This document shows, piece after piece, positions 8,432 to 17,481 of a DNA stretch of 64,000 bases. Made by a program: the position numbers and the translations under genes. The stretch's first letter is position 1, and each line of letters starts with the position of its first letter. The notes under the pieces were generated by a model. It was not told the origin of the DNA and ran no database searches. It was given only the letters and a program-made list of their open reading frames with translations. The stretch comes from Paenibacillus oenotherae (GTDB lineage: Bacteria; Bacillota; Bacilli; Paenibacillales; Paenibacillaceae), in NCBI RefSeq assembly GCF_019443105.1, contig NZ_JAHZIJ010000003.1, positions 124,001 to 188,000 of the forward strand, read 5' to 3'.

Positions 8432-8794
8432 TTAATGATCGCGCTGGCTTCGTCCGGCCTCATACGGTGTGCTGACTGGGATGAACAGGTCGATGATACC
8501 GATGACCAGCGCGGCCAGGATAGCGCCAAGCACTGTAACCGATACGCCGCCGACAATAAATTGAGCGATCCAGATGACAGCTGCGCTCGCCAGGAAGCCG
8601 ACAATACCCCGGCCGAAAGGCGAAACATGCTTGCCGAAGATCCCTTCAATAATCCACCCTAATGCGGCGATAACAAGCGCAAGGAACAATGCGCTCCAGA
8701 ATCCGCCAACACTGAATTGGGGAACGATAAAACCGACAATCATGAGCACAATCGCTGACACGACAAATCGAACGACGTGGCCTAGAAAGTTCAT
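8432..8794 (-). CDS. Small four-helix membrane protein, YvlD / phage-holin-4 superfamily
   Basis: 120 residues with four predicted membrane helices covering nearly the whole chain: residues ~7-27, ~33-52, ~63-85 and ~87-107. The sequence has the glycine-rich pattern of the YvlD family (FGKHVSPFGRGIVGFLASA), often annotated as phage holin superfamily IV although it is a common chromosomal gene in Bacillales. B. subtilis yvlD belongs to an envelope-stress operon (yvlABCD); the partner genes are absent here. GGAGG lies eight bases before the ATG at 8794. The molecular function is unknown, and there is no evidence of phage origin. Confidence 0.75.
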   Translation of the reverse strand: MNFLGHVVRFVVSAIVLMIVGFIVPQFSVGGFWSALFLALVIAALGWIIEGIFGKHVSPFGRGIVGFLASAAVIWIAQFIVGGVSVTVLGAILAALVIGIIDLFIPVSTPYEAGRSQRDH

Positions 8795-9020
8795 GTTGCA
8801 GCCTCCTTATTGTGTGGAAATTTTCTGCGGACATCACCCGGCAGCGGCTGTGTGTGCTCAAAGCCAAGCTTCAACGGGAGCATCCGCAAATGCGGCAAAA
8901 TATTGTTCGGATGCAACACTTATTGTTACCTTGCAGCGAAGAGTCATGCATGGTAGCTTACGTCATGGCATACACTGTCAGCTTCGGATATAATAAGGAA
9001 CGAGAGGGGTTGTACTTGGT

Positions 9021-11390
9021 TTGGACGATAAGATACTACATACACTTGAATATTCCAAAATTGTATATAAATTGACTCAGCATGCAGCAACATCACTTGG
9101 CAAAGCAGTTGCAGAAGCCCTGCGTCCAGTCCCGGATCTGGACATCGTCAAGCAATCGCTTCAAGCGACAGACGAAGCTTTCAAGGCGGAACGACTGAAG
9201 GGGCATGCGCCGTTCGGCGGAATCGTCGATATACGCGCCTCATTGCTGCGCTCTCGTATCGGCGGCACGCTCAATCCTTCCGAGCTGCTCGAAATCGCGG
9301 AGACCGTGAGAGGATCGCGGCGTGTGAAGCGCCATATTATCCAGCTGCATGGGGATGATGCCATTCCGCTGCTGGCTGCGCTTGCAGAGCAGCTTACCGA
9401 GCATAAGCCGCTTGAAGACGCTATCCTTGCCTGTATCGACGATCAAAGCGAGGTAATGGACAGCGCAAGTGCCGAGCTGGCAACCATCCGGCGCGAGATC
9501 CGGGGTGGCGAGTCGCGTATCCGCGAGAAGCTGGAGGGGATGATCCGCTCGTCCTCTGTGCAGAAAATGCTGCAGGATGCGATTGTTACTATACGCAATG
9601 ATCGTTATGTTATTCCGGTCAAGCAGGAATACCGCTCGCATTTTGGAGGAATCGTACACGATCAATCGGGATCTGGCGCGACGTTATTCATCGAGCCGGA
9701 AGCCATCGTTACTTTGAACAATAAGCTGCGTGAATCAAGGCTGTCCGAGACGCGCGAGATTGAGAAAATATTGCAGAAGCTGACTGCAGAGACAGCCCAA
9801 TATGTGGATGATCTTCTGCTGGATCTGGATCTGCTGGGCAAGCTGGATTTTGCCTTCGCCAAGGCGCGGCTCGCGCATGCAATGCATGCTGCAATGCCGA
9901 GAATGAATGACCGTGGTTACTTGAAGCTGCGCAAGGGCCGCCACCCGCTTCTGGCCCAGGAGAAGGTCGTGCCGATAGATGTAGAGCTGGGCAATGATTA
10001 TACGGCCATTATTGTGACGGGGCCCAATACGGGCGGCAAGACGGTTTCGTTGAAAACAATCGGCCTGCTGAGCCTGATGGCCATGTCAGGAATGTTCGTT
10101 CCGGCGGAGGATGGCAGCCAGCTGTGCGTATTTGATGCGATCTATGCAGATATTGGCGATGAGCAGAGCATTGAACAGAATTTAAGTACCTTCTCCAGCC
10201 ATCTGACCAATATTATTCGCATTCTGAAGACGATGTCGCCCAAAAGTCTCGTTCTGCTTGATGAGCTTGGCGCTGGAACTGATCCGGCTGAGGGCTCGGC
10301 ACTGGCGATTGCCATCCTTGAGCATATGCACAAAATGGGCTGCCGGATCATCGCGACGACTCATTACAGCGAATTGAAAGCATATGCTTATAACCGTAAA
10401 GGCGTTATCAACGCCAGCATGGAGTTTGATGTGGCTACACTTAGCCCGACATATCGCCTGCTTGTCGGCGTCCCGGGGCGCAGCAATGCGTTCGCGATCG
10501 CCGAGCGGCTTGGGCTGCAGCGTGCCATTATTGACCATGCGCGTGGCGAAGTAAGCGAGGAGGACATGCGCGTTGAGACGATGATCGCCTCTCTGGAGGA
10601 GGATCGGCTCGGTGCAGAAGCTGAACGCCATACTGCCGCAGCGCTTCGCAAGGAAATGGAAGAGCAGCGCGCGCAGCATGAGCGTGAGCGAACGCGCTTC
10701 GAAGAGCAGCGCGACAAGCTGCTTGCCAAGGCGCAGGAGGAGGCCAGAGAAGCGGTTGCAAAGGCCAAGCGCGAAGCGGAGCAAATTATTGCGGATTTGC
10801 GCAAGCTGGCATTGGAGGAAGGCGCATCCGTCAAGGAGCATAAGCTCATTGAAGCACGCCGCAAGCTCGACGAGGCTGCTCCCGAGCTGCATAAGCCGGC
10901 GAAATCCGGCAAGGCGAAGAGTGCCAAGCCGCAGCGGATTGAGCCGGGAGATGAAGTGATGGTCTACAGTTTGAATCAACGCGGCCATGTTGTGGAGCGA
11001 AGCGGCAATGATGCGCTTGTGCAGCTGGGCATTCTGAAGATGAAGGTGGCAATCAGCGATCTGGAGCTGATCAAGGGCGCTGAGGCTGTTAAGTCACAGC
11101 AGCAGCCCAAGCAAGCAGCCAGCCTTAAACGGACCAGAGACGAGAATGTCAAGATGGAGCTGGACCTGCGCGGAGCCAATCTCGAAGAGGCGTTCCTGGA
11201 GGTCGATCGTTTTCTTGATGAATCGTTCCTTGCAGGCTTAGGCCAGGTTTATATTATTCATGGCAAAGGAACGGGCGTACTAAGAACAGGCATCAGTGAG
11301 TTTCTTCGTCGGCATAAGCATGTGAAAAGCTACAGAATCGGCAATTATGGCGAAGGCGGTACAGGAGTAACCGTTGCCGAGCTGAAGTGA
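9021..11390 (+). CDS. mutS2: MutS2: ATPase with C-terminal Smr nuclease domain
   Basis: 789 residues, normal for the family. The start is a TTG at 9021 preceded by GAGAGGGG; the resulting N terminus MDDKILHTLEYSKI matches family N termini. There is no mismatch-binding domain. The Walker A motif GPNTGGKT lies near residue 334 and Walker B is in LVLLDELGAGTDP near residue 412. A charged coiled coil spans about residues 515-610, and the Smr domain about 711-789 (LDLRG and HGKGTGVLR). MutS2 acts on branched DNA and, in B. subtilis, on collided ribosomes. It is followed after 25 bases by a DUF350 gene and is probably co-transcribed with it. Confidence 0.96.
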   Translation: MDDKILHTLEYSKIVYKLTQHAATSLGKAVAEALRPVPDLDIVKQSLQATDEAFKAERLKGHAPFGGIVDIRASLLRSRIGGTLNPSELLEIAETVRGSRRVKRHIIQLHGDDAIPLLAALAEQLTEHKPLEDAILACIDDQSEVMDSASAELATIRREIRGGESRIREKLEGMIRSSSVQKMLQDAIVTIRNDRYVIPVKQEYRSHFGGIVHDQSGSGATLFIEPEAIVTLNNKLRESRLSETREIEKILQKLTAETAQYVDDLLLDLDLLGKLDFAFAKARLAHAMHAAMPRMNDRGYLKLRKGRHPLLAQEKVVPIDVELGNDYTAIIVTGPNTGGKTVSLKTIGLLSLMAMSGMFVPAEDGSQLCVFDAIYADIGDEQSIEQNLSTFSSHLTNIIRILKTMSPKSLVLLDELGAGTDPAEGSALAIAILEHMHKMGCRIIATTHYSELKAYAYNRKGVINASMEFDVATLSPTYRLLVGVPGRSNAFAIAERLGLQRAIIDHARGEVSEEDMRVETMIASLEEDRLGAEAERHTAAALRKEMEEQRAQHERERTRFEEQRDKLLAKAQEEAREAVAKAKREAEQIIADLRKLALEEGASVKEHKLIEARRKLDEAAPELHKPAKSGKAKSAKPQRIEPGDEVMVYSLNQRGHVVERSGNDALVQLGILKMKVAISDLELIKGAEAVKSQQQPKQAASLKRTRDENVKMELDLRGANLEEAFLEVDRFLDESFLAGLGQVYIIHGKGTGVLRTGISEFLRRHKHVKSYRIGNYGEGGTGVTVAELK

Positions 11391-11415
11391 CCATCATGGT
11401 GGAGGAGAGTGCGGA

Positions 11416-11838
11416 ATGGAGACCGAAGTCGATAAGCTGCTGAGCAATCCTTATGCGGCCTCACTCGCTTTTGTATCTGTAACGGTGCTGGCGCTCATAG
11501 TGTTTCTGTATTTCTTCGAGTTTGTTACCCGCTACAAATGCTGGGCAGAGATTAAGAAGGGCAATCTTGCTGTTGCTATGGCGACCGGAGGCAAAATATT
11601 CGGGATCTGCAACCTTTTCCGCTTCTCGATTGAGGCTACGGACTCCGTTTACCAAAGTATGATTTGGGCGACGTTCGGTTTTTTGATTCTTATTTGCGCC
11701 TATTTTCTGTTCGAATTTCTTACGCCGGTATTTCGGATCGATGAAGAGATCGAGAAGGATAATCGCGCAGTTGGCTTCATTGCGATGATTATCTCCGTGT
11801 CCTTGTCCTATGTAATCGGTGCGACGATTGTTGCATAA
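11416..11838 (+). CDS. DUF350-type integral membrane protein
   Basis: 140 residues with four membrane helices at about 15-36, 48-66, 80-102 and 116-138. The pattern AVAMATGGKIFGI and the second-half counterpart NRAVGFIAMIISVSLSYVIG show the internal duplication typical of DUF350 (PF03994). GGAGGAG lies upstream of the ATG. The gene sits directly behind mutS2 and in front of a 26-residue membrane peptide and a zinc-ribbon protein, so these may form one operon. Function is unknown. Confidence 0.75.
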   Translation: METEVDKLLSNPYAASLAFVSVTVLALIVFLYFFEFVTRYKCWAEIKKGNLAVAMATGGKIFGICNLFRFSIEATDSVYQSMIWATFGFLILICAYFLFEFLTPVFRIDEEIEKDNRAVGFIAMIISVSLSYVIGATIVA

Positions 11839-11873
11839 TTCATCCTGTCTGAAGAGGGAAAGGGTTAACTGAC

Positions 11874-11954
11874 ATGAAGTATTTGTGGGGAATTTTATTC
11901 GCGCTTGCCGCATTGTTTGTTGTACTCGGAGTCATTTATTTAATTATTATGTAG
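11874..11954 (+). CDS. 26-residue single-helix membrane peptide
   Basis: ATG at 11874 to TAG at 11952-11954 encodes a peptide that starts MKYLWGILFALAALFVV and ends LIIM: one hydrophobic helix of about 22 residues after a single lysine. It lies 35 bases after the DUF350 stop and 21 bases before the zinc-ribbon gene. The ribosome site (GAGGGAAAGGG) is only moderate. Position and perfect helix composition favour a real small gene, but length alone cannot prove it. Confidence 0.45.
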   Translation: MKYLWGILFALAALFVVLGVIYLIIM

Positions 11955-11975
11955 AGGATAAAGGAGGGGATACCG

Positions 11976-12527
11976 ATGGAAGAGCATGCCATATGTCCTT
12001 GGTGTCAGACTGAAATTGTATGGGATGAGGAGATCGGTCCCGAGCGGCATTGCCCGCACTGCGAGAATGAGTTATCCGGCTACCGGACGCTTCAGCTTGG
12101 ACTGGAGGATGAAGAGGAGCTGGGTGAGCCTGCCGGCCATAATCAGGAACAGGAGGACTGGCGGGGAGGATCCTTGGACGGTCTTAATCCGGAAGAGGAT
12201 GATCTCTCCGAGTTCATTCAATATTCACGCGAGCATCTGGCATTCGAGGAGACCGTTGAGCAAATTATTGACGAGCAGGTGGAAGCGCCTGAATGTCCTT
12301 CCTGCCGGGAGTATATGCTGGAAGCCGGCAAGCAGACGGTGACTTCCTCCAGCTTCGAGCCTGTAGTACCCGCTGCATTGTCTGCTCCAATACTTCCCGC
12401 GCCTTTCCAGGTGGTCTGGTATGTGTGTCCTTCCTGTTTCCGCACAGAGAACAAGCTGGCTACACCGGATCAGGAGCGTCTTGTCCAGCTGTTGACGGAA
12501 GCGGCTGATGGGAAGGGCAATGATTGA
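11976..12527 (+). CDS. Zinc-ribbon protein of unknown function
   Basis: 183 residues, acidic, no membrane helix. Cysteine pairs are arranged as zinc knuckles: CPWC at ~7-10, CPHC at ~25-28, CPSC near 108 and CPSC near 150, enough for two zinc ribbons separated by an acidic linker rich in E and D. AAGGAGGGG lies nine bases before the ATG. Zinc ribbons of this kind serve in nucleic-acid or protein binding, but nothing here points to a partner. It overlaps no other gene and precedes an MFS transporter by about 120 bases. Confidence 0.65.
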   Translation: MEEHAICPWCQTEIVWDEEIGPERHCPHCENELSGYRTLQLGLEDEEELGEPAGHNQEQEDWRGGSLDGLNPEEDDLSEFIQYSREHLAFEETVEQIIDEQVEAPECPSCREYMLEAGKQTVTSSSFEPVVPAALSAPILPAPFQVVWYVCPSCFRTENKLATPDQERLVQLLTEAADGKGND

Positions 12528-12648
12528 TGCTGCCGCATCTCATCCGCTAGCGGATAAAGGAAATAACGGATGACAAGCATGCCGCTGCCGCTTTGGGGGA
12601 ACCTTACCACGAGGGTTCTACCAAAGAATACGGGCAGGAGGGATTGGC

Positions 12649-13956
12649 TTGGGGCAAGGCAAGCAGGGTGTGCGGCCGCGTTGGCATGCTTCGATCAAGG
12701 GGACGGCGCTTCGGACAGAGTCGTTCGGAGCCTCCGGGCGCAAAGGGGACAAAGGCAGGCTTGACAGCCAGTCGATCCTGCTGCTGGCAGTTCAGGGACT
12801 GTTCGGTATCGCTAATGCGCTGTCCGGCACCTTCATCGGAGTTTACTTATGGAAGGCCAGCAGGTCCTTAGCTTTGATCGGTTGGTTTAACTTCACTCAA
12901 TATGCTGTCAGCGGCCTGATTTTCTGGATTGCGGGAAAATGGGTAAAGGAGCATAATGGTATGAACAGCCTCCGGCTCGGCGTTGCGCTGTCGGGGGTTT
13001 TTTATTGTACCGTGCTGCTGCTTGGCAGCTCTGCGATCTCCTACGCAATCGCCATAGCCGTGCTTAACGGCATTGCGCTGGGACTGTTCTGGCTTTCCTT
13101 CAATGTCGTCTACTTCGAAATCACGGAGCCGGACAACCGGGATCGATTCAACGGCTGGGCAGGTTTGCTGGGATCAGGTGCGGGCATATTTGCGCCATGG
13201 ATATCAGGGATGCTCATTGCGCGCAATGAAGGAGAGCGCGGCTATGCGATTATTTTTACCGTATCGGCTGTTATCTTTGTTATCGCCGTTATTCTGAGCT
13301 TCTGGCTCAAGAAACGACAGACAGGCGGCGACTACGACTGGTTTCACGGCTTTCGCCAGCTTCGCAAGGCGGGCAGTCCGTGGCGCCGCGTCGTTCCGGG
13401 AATTGCCGCTCAGGGCGTGCGTGAGGGCGTGTTTATGTTTTTTATCGGCCTGCTGATCTATATGGCGACTGGCAACGAGCAGAAGATCGGGAATTTCTCA
13501 CTTGTCACCTCGCTGGTCGCACTCGTCAGCTTCTGGCTCATAGGCAAATATTTGACACCGGGTAGACGGAGAATCGCTATGCTGGCTGGCTCCCTTGCTC
13601 TTGCGGCCGTTATTATTCCATTGTTCTGGCCGCTGCGCTTTATGACGCTGCTGCTCTTTGGCATTGGGACATCGCTATTCATACCGCTATATATTATACC
13701 GATGACATCAGCGGTGTTTGACCTTATTGGCCATGATAAAGAGAGCGCGGAGCGGCGGGAAGAGTTTATCGTACTTAGGGAAATAGCGCTTACTGGCGGA
13801 CGAATTATCGGCATATCTGCTTATTTGCTCGTACTGCCATTCGTGACAACCTATCCACAGACTGTGCCGTGGCTTATGCTGGCGGTCGGCTCGTCCCCAA
13901 TTATCGGCTGGCTGTTCATGAGGCATTATGTAAGTGAGGGCAATCCATCCAGATAG
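12649..13956 (+). CDS. Major facilitator superfamily transporter
   Basis: 435 residues with about eleven to twelve membrane helices after a ~40-residue basic N-terminal tail. The loop after helix 6 is short (KKRQTGGDYDWFHGFRQLRK). The start is a TTG at 12649 with GCAGGAGGGA seven bases upstream; no ATG in this frame lies before the first helix. The overall look matches YqgE-like MFS proteins of Bacillales, whose substrates are mostly unknown. The gene stands between the zinc-ribbon gene and cysK without evident shared function. Confidence 0.82.
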   Translation: MGQGKQGVRPRWHASIKGTALRTESFGASGRKGDKGRLDSQSILLLAVQGLFGIANALSGTFIGVYLWKASRSLALIGWFNFTQYAVSGLIFWIAGKWVKEHNGMNSLRLGVALSGVFYCTVLLLGSSAISYAIAIAVLNGIALGLFWLSFNVVYFEITEPDNRDRFNGWAGLLGSGAGIFAPWISGMLIARNEGERGYAIIFTVSAVIFVIAVILSFWLKKRQTGGDYDWFHGFRQLRKAGSPWRRVVPGIAAQGVREGVFMFFIGLLIYMATGNEQKIGNFSLVTSLVALVSFWLIGKYLTPGRRRIAMLAGSLALAAVIIPLFWPLRFMTLLLFGIGTSLFIPLYIIPMTSAVFDLIGHDKESAERREEFIVLREIALTGGRIIGISAYLLVLPFVTTYPQTVPWLMLAVGSSPIIGWLFMRHYVSEGNPSR

Positions 13957-14010
13957 CTAATCAAGCGCGATATTTATAGAATAGAAATTTTATAGCGAGG
14001 AGTGCGGTCG

Positions 14011-14928
14011 ATGGGGAAAGTTGTTCATAGCATCACGGATCTGATCGGTCATACACCTGTTGTTGCTTTGCGGCGGCTCGTTCAGCCCGGCTCTGCGGAG
14101 GTGCTCGTTAAGCTGGAGCGATTCAATCCGAGCGGAAGTGTGAAGGACCGCGCCGCTTCTGCGCTTATAGCGGATGGTGAGCGGCGCGGGCTTATACGCA
14201 AGGGCGGGACAATCATTGAACCGACGAGCGGCAATACAGGCATAGGCCTTGCAATGAACGCTGCTGCCAAAGGATACAAACTAATTCTTGTTATGCCGGA
14301 CAACATGACCAAGGAACGGATCGGCCTGCTCAAGGCGTACGGCGCTGAAGTCGTGCTGACTCCAGCCAGGGAGCGGATGTCGGGTGCTCTTCGCAAGGCG
14401 CTGGAGCTGCAAAGTGAAAGGGAAGGCAGCTATATCCCCAATCAGTTCGAGAATAACGCCAATCCCGATGCTCATCGCGGCACGACAGCGCGTGAAATTC
14501 TGGAGCAGACAGAGGGCAGGCTTGATGCCTTTGTAGCAACAGCGGGAACAGGAGGCACCATCACCGGAACGGGGGAGACCTTGAAGGCGGCGCTGCCTCA
14601 TCTGCATATTGCTGTGGTGGAACCGCTTGGATCACCGGTACTATCCGGCGGCCAGCCGGGGCCGCATAAGCTTGTCGGTACGAGTCCGGGTTTCGTGCCC
14701 GCTATTCTGAACACGGCGATCTATGACCAAATCGTTAAGGTAGCTGACGATGATGCGCTTGAGACGATGCGCAGGCTGGCCAGGCAGGAAGGGCTTCTGC
14801 TCGGTCCATCTTCGGGTGCAGCGGTATGGGCTGCCCTGAATATCGCACAAGGCCTGGGCGAAGGACGCCGGGTTCTGTGCATTGCGCCGGACAGTGGAGA
14901 ACGATATTTAAGTATGGATATTTTTTAG
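14011..14928 (+). CDS. cysK: Cysteine synthase (O-acetylserine sulfhydrylase)
   Basis: 305 residues. A PLP-dependent fold type II enzyme that makes cysteine from O-acetylserine and sulfide. The PLP lysine is in NPSGSVKDRAAS near residue 42. EPTSGNTGIGLA is the substrate loop, GTGGTITGTGETLK binds phosphate, and VGTSPGFVPAILN is typical of CysK/CysM. The ATG at 14011 is eight bases after GAGGAG; an in-frame GTG nine bases earlier overlaps the ribosome site. Its stop overlaps the stop of the convergent cotH gene by four bases. Cystathionine beta-synthase-like specificity is an alternative. Confidence 0.92.
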   Translation: MGKVVHSITDLIGHTPVVALRRLVQPGSAEVLVKLERFNPSGSVKDRAASALIADGERRGLIRKGGTIIEPTSGNTGIGLAMNAAAKGYKLILVMPDNMTKERIGLLKAYGAEVVLTPARERMSGALRKALELQSEREGSYIPNQFENNANPDAHRGTTAREILEQTEGRLDAFVATAGTGGTITGTGETLKAALPHLHIAVVEPLGSPVLSGGQPGPHKLVGTSPGFVPAILNTAIYDQIVKVADDDALETMRRLARQEGLLLGPSSGAAVWAALNIAQGLGEGRRVLCIAPDSGERYLSMDIF

Positions 14929-15998
14929 TTTCTCCATTGCCGCAGTTCTTCTCTAATGATCGCCCGCCGTTCTTTAATATAATTCCGAATTATTTCCGGC
15001 TCCTGCTGGAACACTTCGAACGGCCATTTCCTCGTAAAATCATCCTGAATCGCAGGCGTAAGCTTCGCATACATCGCATTGACAGCCGGTTCAATGGCCT
15101 CCCATGTAAATTTGCGGGCAAGCAGCCTGCGAAGCAAATTGCGGTACATAATACGGCAGACTCTGAACGCAAGCACTTTGCTTGTCAGCGTGTTGTAGCC
15201 TTTAATGTCAACAAGACCACTGCTGCACAATCTGCCGTAGCAGTTCCTTCCCCAAGTACCTTCATAATCCCATGGAATAATACGATATTTTCGGGTGGCT
15301 TTATGTTCATACAGCGCATAATTTTGTTCAAACCCGTCATAATTCCCCGTCAGCACAGCCCCCGCAAGCCACTTCAGGTACTGTCTTACATCCAGCCTTC
15401 TTGCCAGATAGACCCGCAGCGGCCAACCGGCAGGCCGGTTAATTCCTCGAATGAAACGGACCAGCTTCAGCCTGGAATAATTCGTGCCGCACATTAATCG
15501 ATAGCCGGAGAATAAATTGGTCTTTGTCTGCTCGGTGTCACAATCGATCATGCTGAAGTTGGCGTTGTCGTTTACCGCATACGTAAGGGAACGAGCGCCA
15601 ATTTTTCTTCGTGCGAAAAAGTTAAGGTCTACAGACTCTATCTCCAGATAAACTCCGTGAGGCTGGCCATTCCATTCAAGCCATATATGACGGGTTCTCG
15701 GCGACGGTACATTGATCGTATTGAAGAAATAAAATGAAAGTGCGTTACGGATCATGGAAGGGTCGTCGAATTCTGCATTCCAGTGGAGAATTTGACCATT
15801 GCCATACCGTATTTCATAGGATTTCTTCTGGTAATTGCGTGTATGCCCGCCTCTGATCCGCAGCTTGGCATCATATGTCTTGCCACCCAGCTCAAGCTTC
15901 ACTGGCGCGAATTCATTGCTCCACACATTATCAAGCAACTGCTGCATATCAGCGTCATTAATCGTAATTTTATGAGTCGGCAGTCCCTCTTCAGACAT
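14925..15998 (-). CDS. cotH: Spore coat protein kinase CotH
   Basis: 357 residues, close to the ~362 of B. subtilis CotH. The CotH atypical-kinase features are visible: RGGHTRNYQKKSYEIR as the nucleotide-binding loop with its lysines, NYDGFEQNYALYEH around the catalytic segment, and IIPWDYEGTWGR carrying the metal-binding aspartate. CotH phosphorylates CotB and CotG in the outer coat and is needed for their assembly. AAGGAGAT lies seven bases before the ATG. The divergent neighbour starting at 16380 is a CotB-like protein, the expected substrate, which supports the assignment. The two genes are 381 bases apart; that gap is AT-leaning and I see no confident promoter or repeat in it. Confidence 0.9.
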   Translation of the reverse strand: MSEEGLPTHKITINDADMQQLLDNVWSNEFAPVKLELGGKTYDAKLRIRGGHTRNYQKKSYEIRYGNGQILHWNAEFDDPSMIRNALSFYFFNTINVPSPRTRHIWLEWNGQPHGVYLEIESVDLNFFARRKIGARSLTYAVNDNANFSMIDCDTEQTKTNLFSGYRLMCGTNYSRLKLVRFIRGINRPAGWPLRVYLARRLDVRQYLKWLAGAVLTGNYDGFEQNYALYEHKATRKYRIIPWDYEGTWGRNCYGRLCSSGLVDIKGYNTLTSKVLAFRVCRIMYRNLLRRLLARKFTWEAIEPAVNAMYAKLTPAIQDDFTRKWPFEVFQQEPEIIRNYIKERRAIIREELRQWRN

Positions 15999-16379
15999 AA
16001 GATCATCTCCTTACTCCAAACCAGCCAATTCTGGGCATAGGCTCTTGCTTATGTACACTATGCGCCGGCAGTTCCAACGGTCACTGCCCGAAAATGGGAC
16101 TTATTAGAATGAGGTGCAAGCTGTTCGGTGAATCTAGCAATGATGCTGGGTCGGCGCGTATTCTCATAGAAAATAGATGCTAAACTAGTACCGCTTGGCT
16201 ACGGGATACATATAGATATATTACAAATCAACTCCCATGATAGATTTCACCGGGGCAAGTAATGGAGGGATGAATGTCGAAGGTAGAATGATGAACCGTA
16301 TTCGTGGTAGTCGCAATCGGATGGTAAACGGTCGTCCTGTTGCCGGTATGTTTACTATTATTTTACGGAGGGATTTTGT

Positions 16380-17177
16380 ATGAATAATTGCCACAGAAGC
16401 AACAAATCTTGGAGCAGGTACGGTACTGGCTACAGACCGTATAACTATATGGGCGGTGAGAACAAACACGACCATAAACCTTGGGGCCCAGCAGAAACAG
16501 CTCCTACTAGAGGAGATAGAAGTGACAAGCACGACAAGCATGACAAGCATGACAAGCACAAGAAGGGAAGCTATCTGAAAAGTCTTATCGGCAAATATGT
16601 CAAGATCAACCGTGGCGGCCCGGAATCGCTGGAAGGCAAATTAATAGCAGTGCAGCACGACTATGTTGTCCTGCAGACCAAAGAAGGCGTCGTTTATATT
16701 AACGGAAGCCATGTGAAGAGCATTACTGAGCTTCCTAGCCATAAAACGAAAGGATGGACGCCAAAATATATCGTTGCAGACAGCTTCGTCGGTGTGCTTC
16801 GCAAGTTGACGAAGAAATTCGTACAAATCAACTGGGGCGGACCAGAGAAAGTAGAAGGCTTTATCGCAGAGGTTGGCGGGGAATCCTTGCTGCTGGTAGA
16901 TGGTCAAGACTTGCTGCAAATTCCGATCTACCATATCAAGACAGTGAAGCAAACTGGCAAATATGCAAGTCATGGCGGCCGTACGCAAGGCGATTGCACC
17001 AAGGGTGACCGTACTAAAGGTGACCGCACGCATGGTCATAAAACACATGGCCATAAAACGAAGGGCCACAAGAGCTGCAGATCAGGCAAAGCGCATTTCG
17101 AAACTTCCGAAAAGACGCATGCAGGAACGAAACGGATCGTCAAACGGTTCTCCCGCAAAGCAGGGAATAAAGGCTGA
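16380..17177 (+). CDS. cotB: CotB-like spore coat protein with a His/Lys/Thr-rich tail
   Basis: 265 residues. An N-terminal linker includes a KHD repeat (SDKHDKHDKHDKHKK, residues ~48-62). Two CotB-type beta domains follow at about 63-118 (YLKSLIGKYVKINRGGPESL ... HVKSI) and 130-192 (FVQINWGGPEKVEG ... YHIKTV). The motifs RGGPES-x2-G and H[VI]KS are shared with B. subtilis CotB. The C-terminal ~70 residues are basic and built of short TKGDRT / THGHKT units. B. subtilis CotB has a serine-rich tail phosphorylated by CotH; here threonine, lysine and histidine take that place, so threonines are candidate phospho-acceptors. GGAGGG precedes the ATG. The assignment to the CotB family is good, but orthology is uncertain because a second CotB-like gene lies at 18804. 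Confidence 0.8.
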   Translation: MNNCHRSNKSWSRYGTGYRPYNYMGGENKHDHKPWGPAETAPTRGDRSDKHDKHDKHDKHKKGSYLKSLIGKYVKINRGGPESLEGKLIAVQHDYVVLQTKEGVVYINGSHVKSITELPSHKTKGWTPKYIVADSFVGVLRKLTKKFVQINWGGPEKVEGFIAEVGGESLLLVDGQDLLQIPIYHIKTVKQTGKYASHGGRTQGDCTKGDRTKGDRTHGHKTHGHKTKGHKSCRSGKAHFETSEKTHAGTKRIVKRFSRKAGNKG

Positions 17178-17262
17178 TCGCTGCCGGGGCAGACAGGGTA
17201 TGAGAGCATTTCCTAAAGCCCCGGCGGAGCTGCCGAATCTGCTCTGATAAGGGGGGAGATCG

Positions 17263-17481
17263 ATGATAATCACCTTGGTTATTCTGCTATCCAGCATACT
17301 ACTATACCTTCTCCTTGCTCCTGTGTCTTCGACAAAGCAACTGCATCAACATGCCCGTGTCCATGACAGCGCAGTGGCGGGCCAGCTTGAGCCTGCACAG
17401 GCTGCGCCGGCACAATCAGCCGCAGCGGATGCTTACGCTTTCGAGCTTCAGCTCCGAGGCGAGGCGCATCACCATGGCTGA
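17263..17481 (+). CDS. 72-residue single-helix membrane protein, coupled to the permease gene
   Basis: The ATG at 17263 has an excellent ribosome site (AGGGGGGAG, 5 bases away). The protein has one N-terminal membrane helix (residues ~2-19, MIITLVILLSSILLYLLLAP) and an Ala/Gln/His-rich tail of about 50 residues ending HHHG. Its stop lies inside the start of the permease gene (the shared bases are ATGGCTGA, 17474-17481), a classic translational-coupling overlap. I do not recognise the family. A small subunit or regulator of the permease is possible by position only. Confidence 0.6.
   Translation: MIITLVILLSSILLYLLLAPVSSTKQLHQHARVHDSAVAGQLEPAQAAPAQSAAADAYAFELQLRGEAHHHG

Noticed and set aside
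8432-8794. Prophage remnant suggested by the holin-superfamily match
   Set aside because: No other phage gene is near, and YvlD-like genes are ordinary chromosomal genes in Bacillales.
14826-15497. Plus-strand 223-residue frame after cysK
   Set aside because: It lies inside cysK and opposite cotH, with no start signal.
17315-17473. 53-residue N-terminal extension of the permease
   Set aside because: It overlaps a better-supported small gene in another frame and is not hydrophobic. The ATG at 17474 starts right before the first membrane helix.
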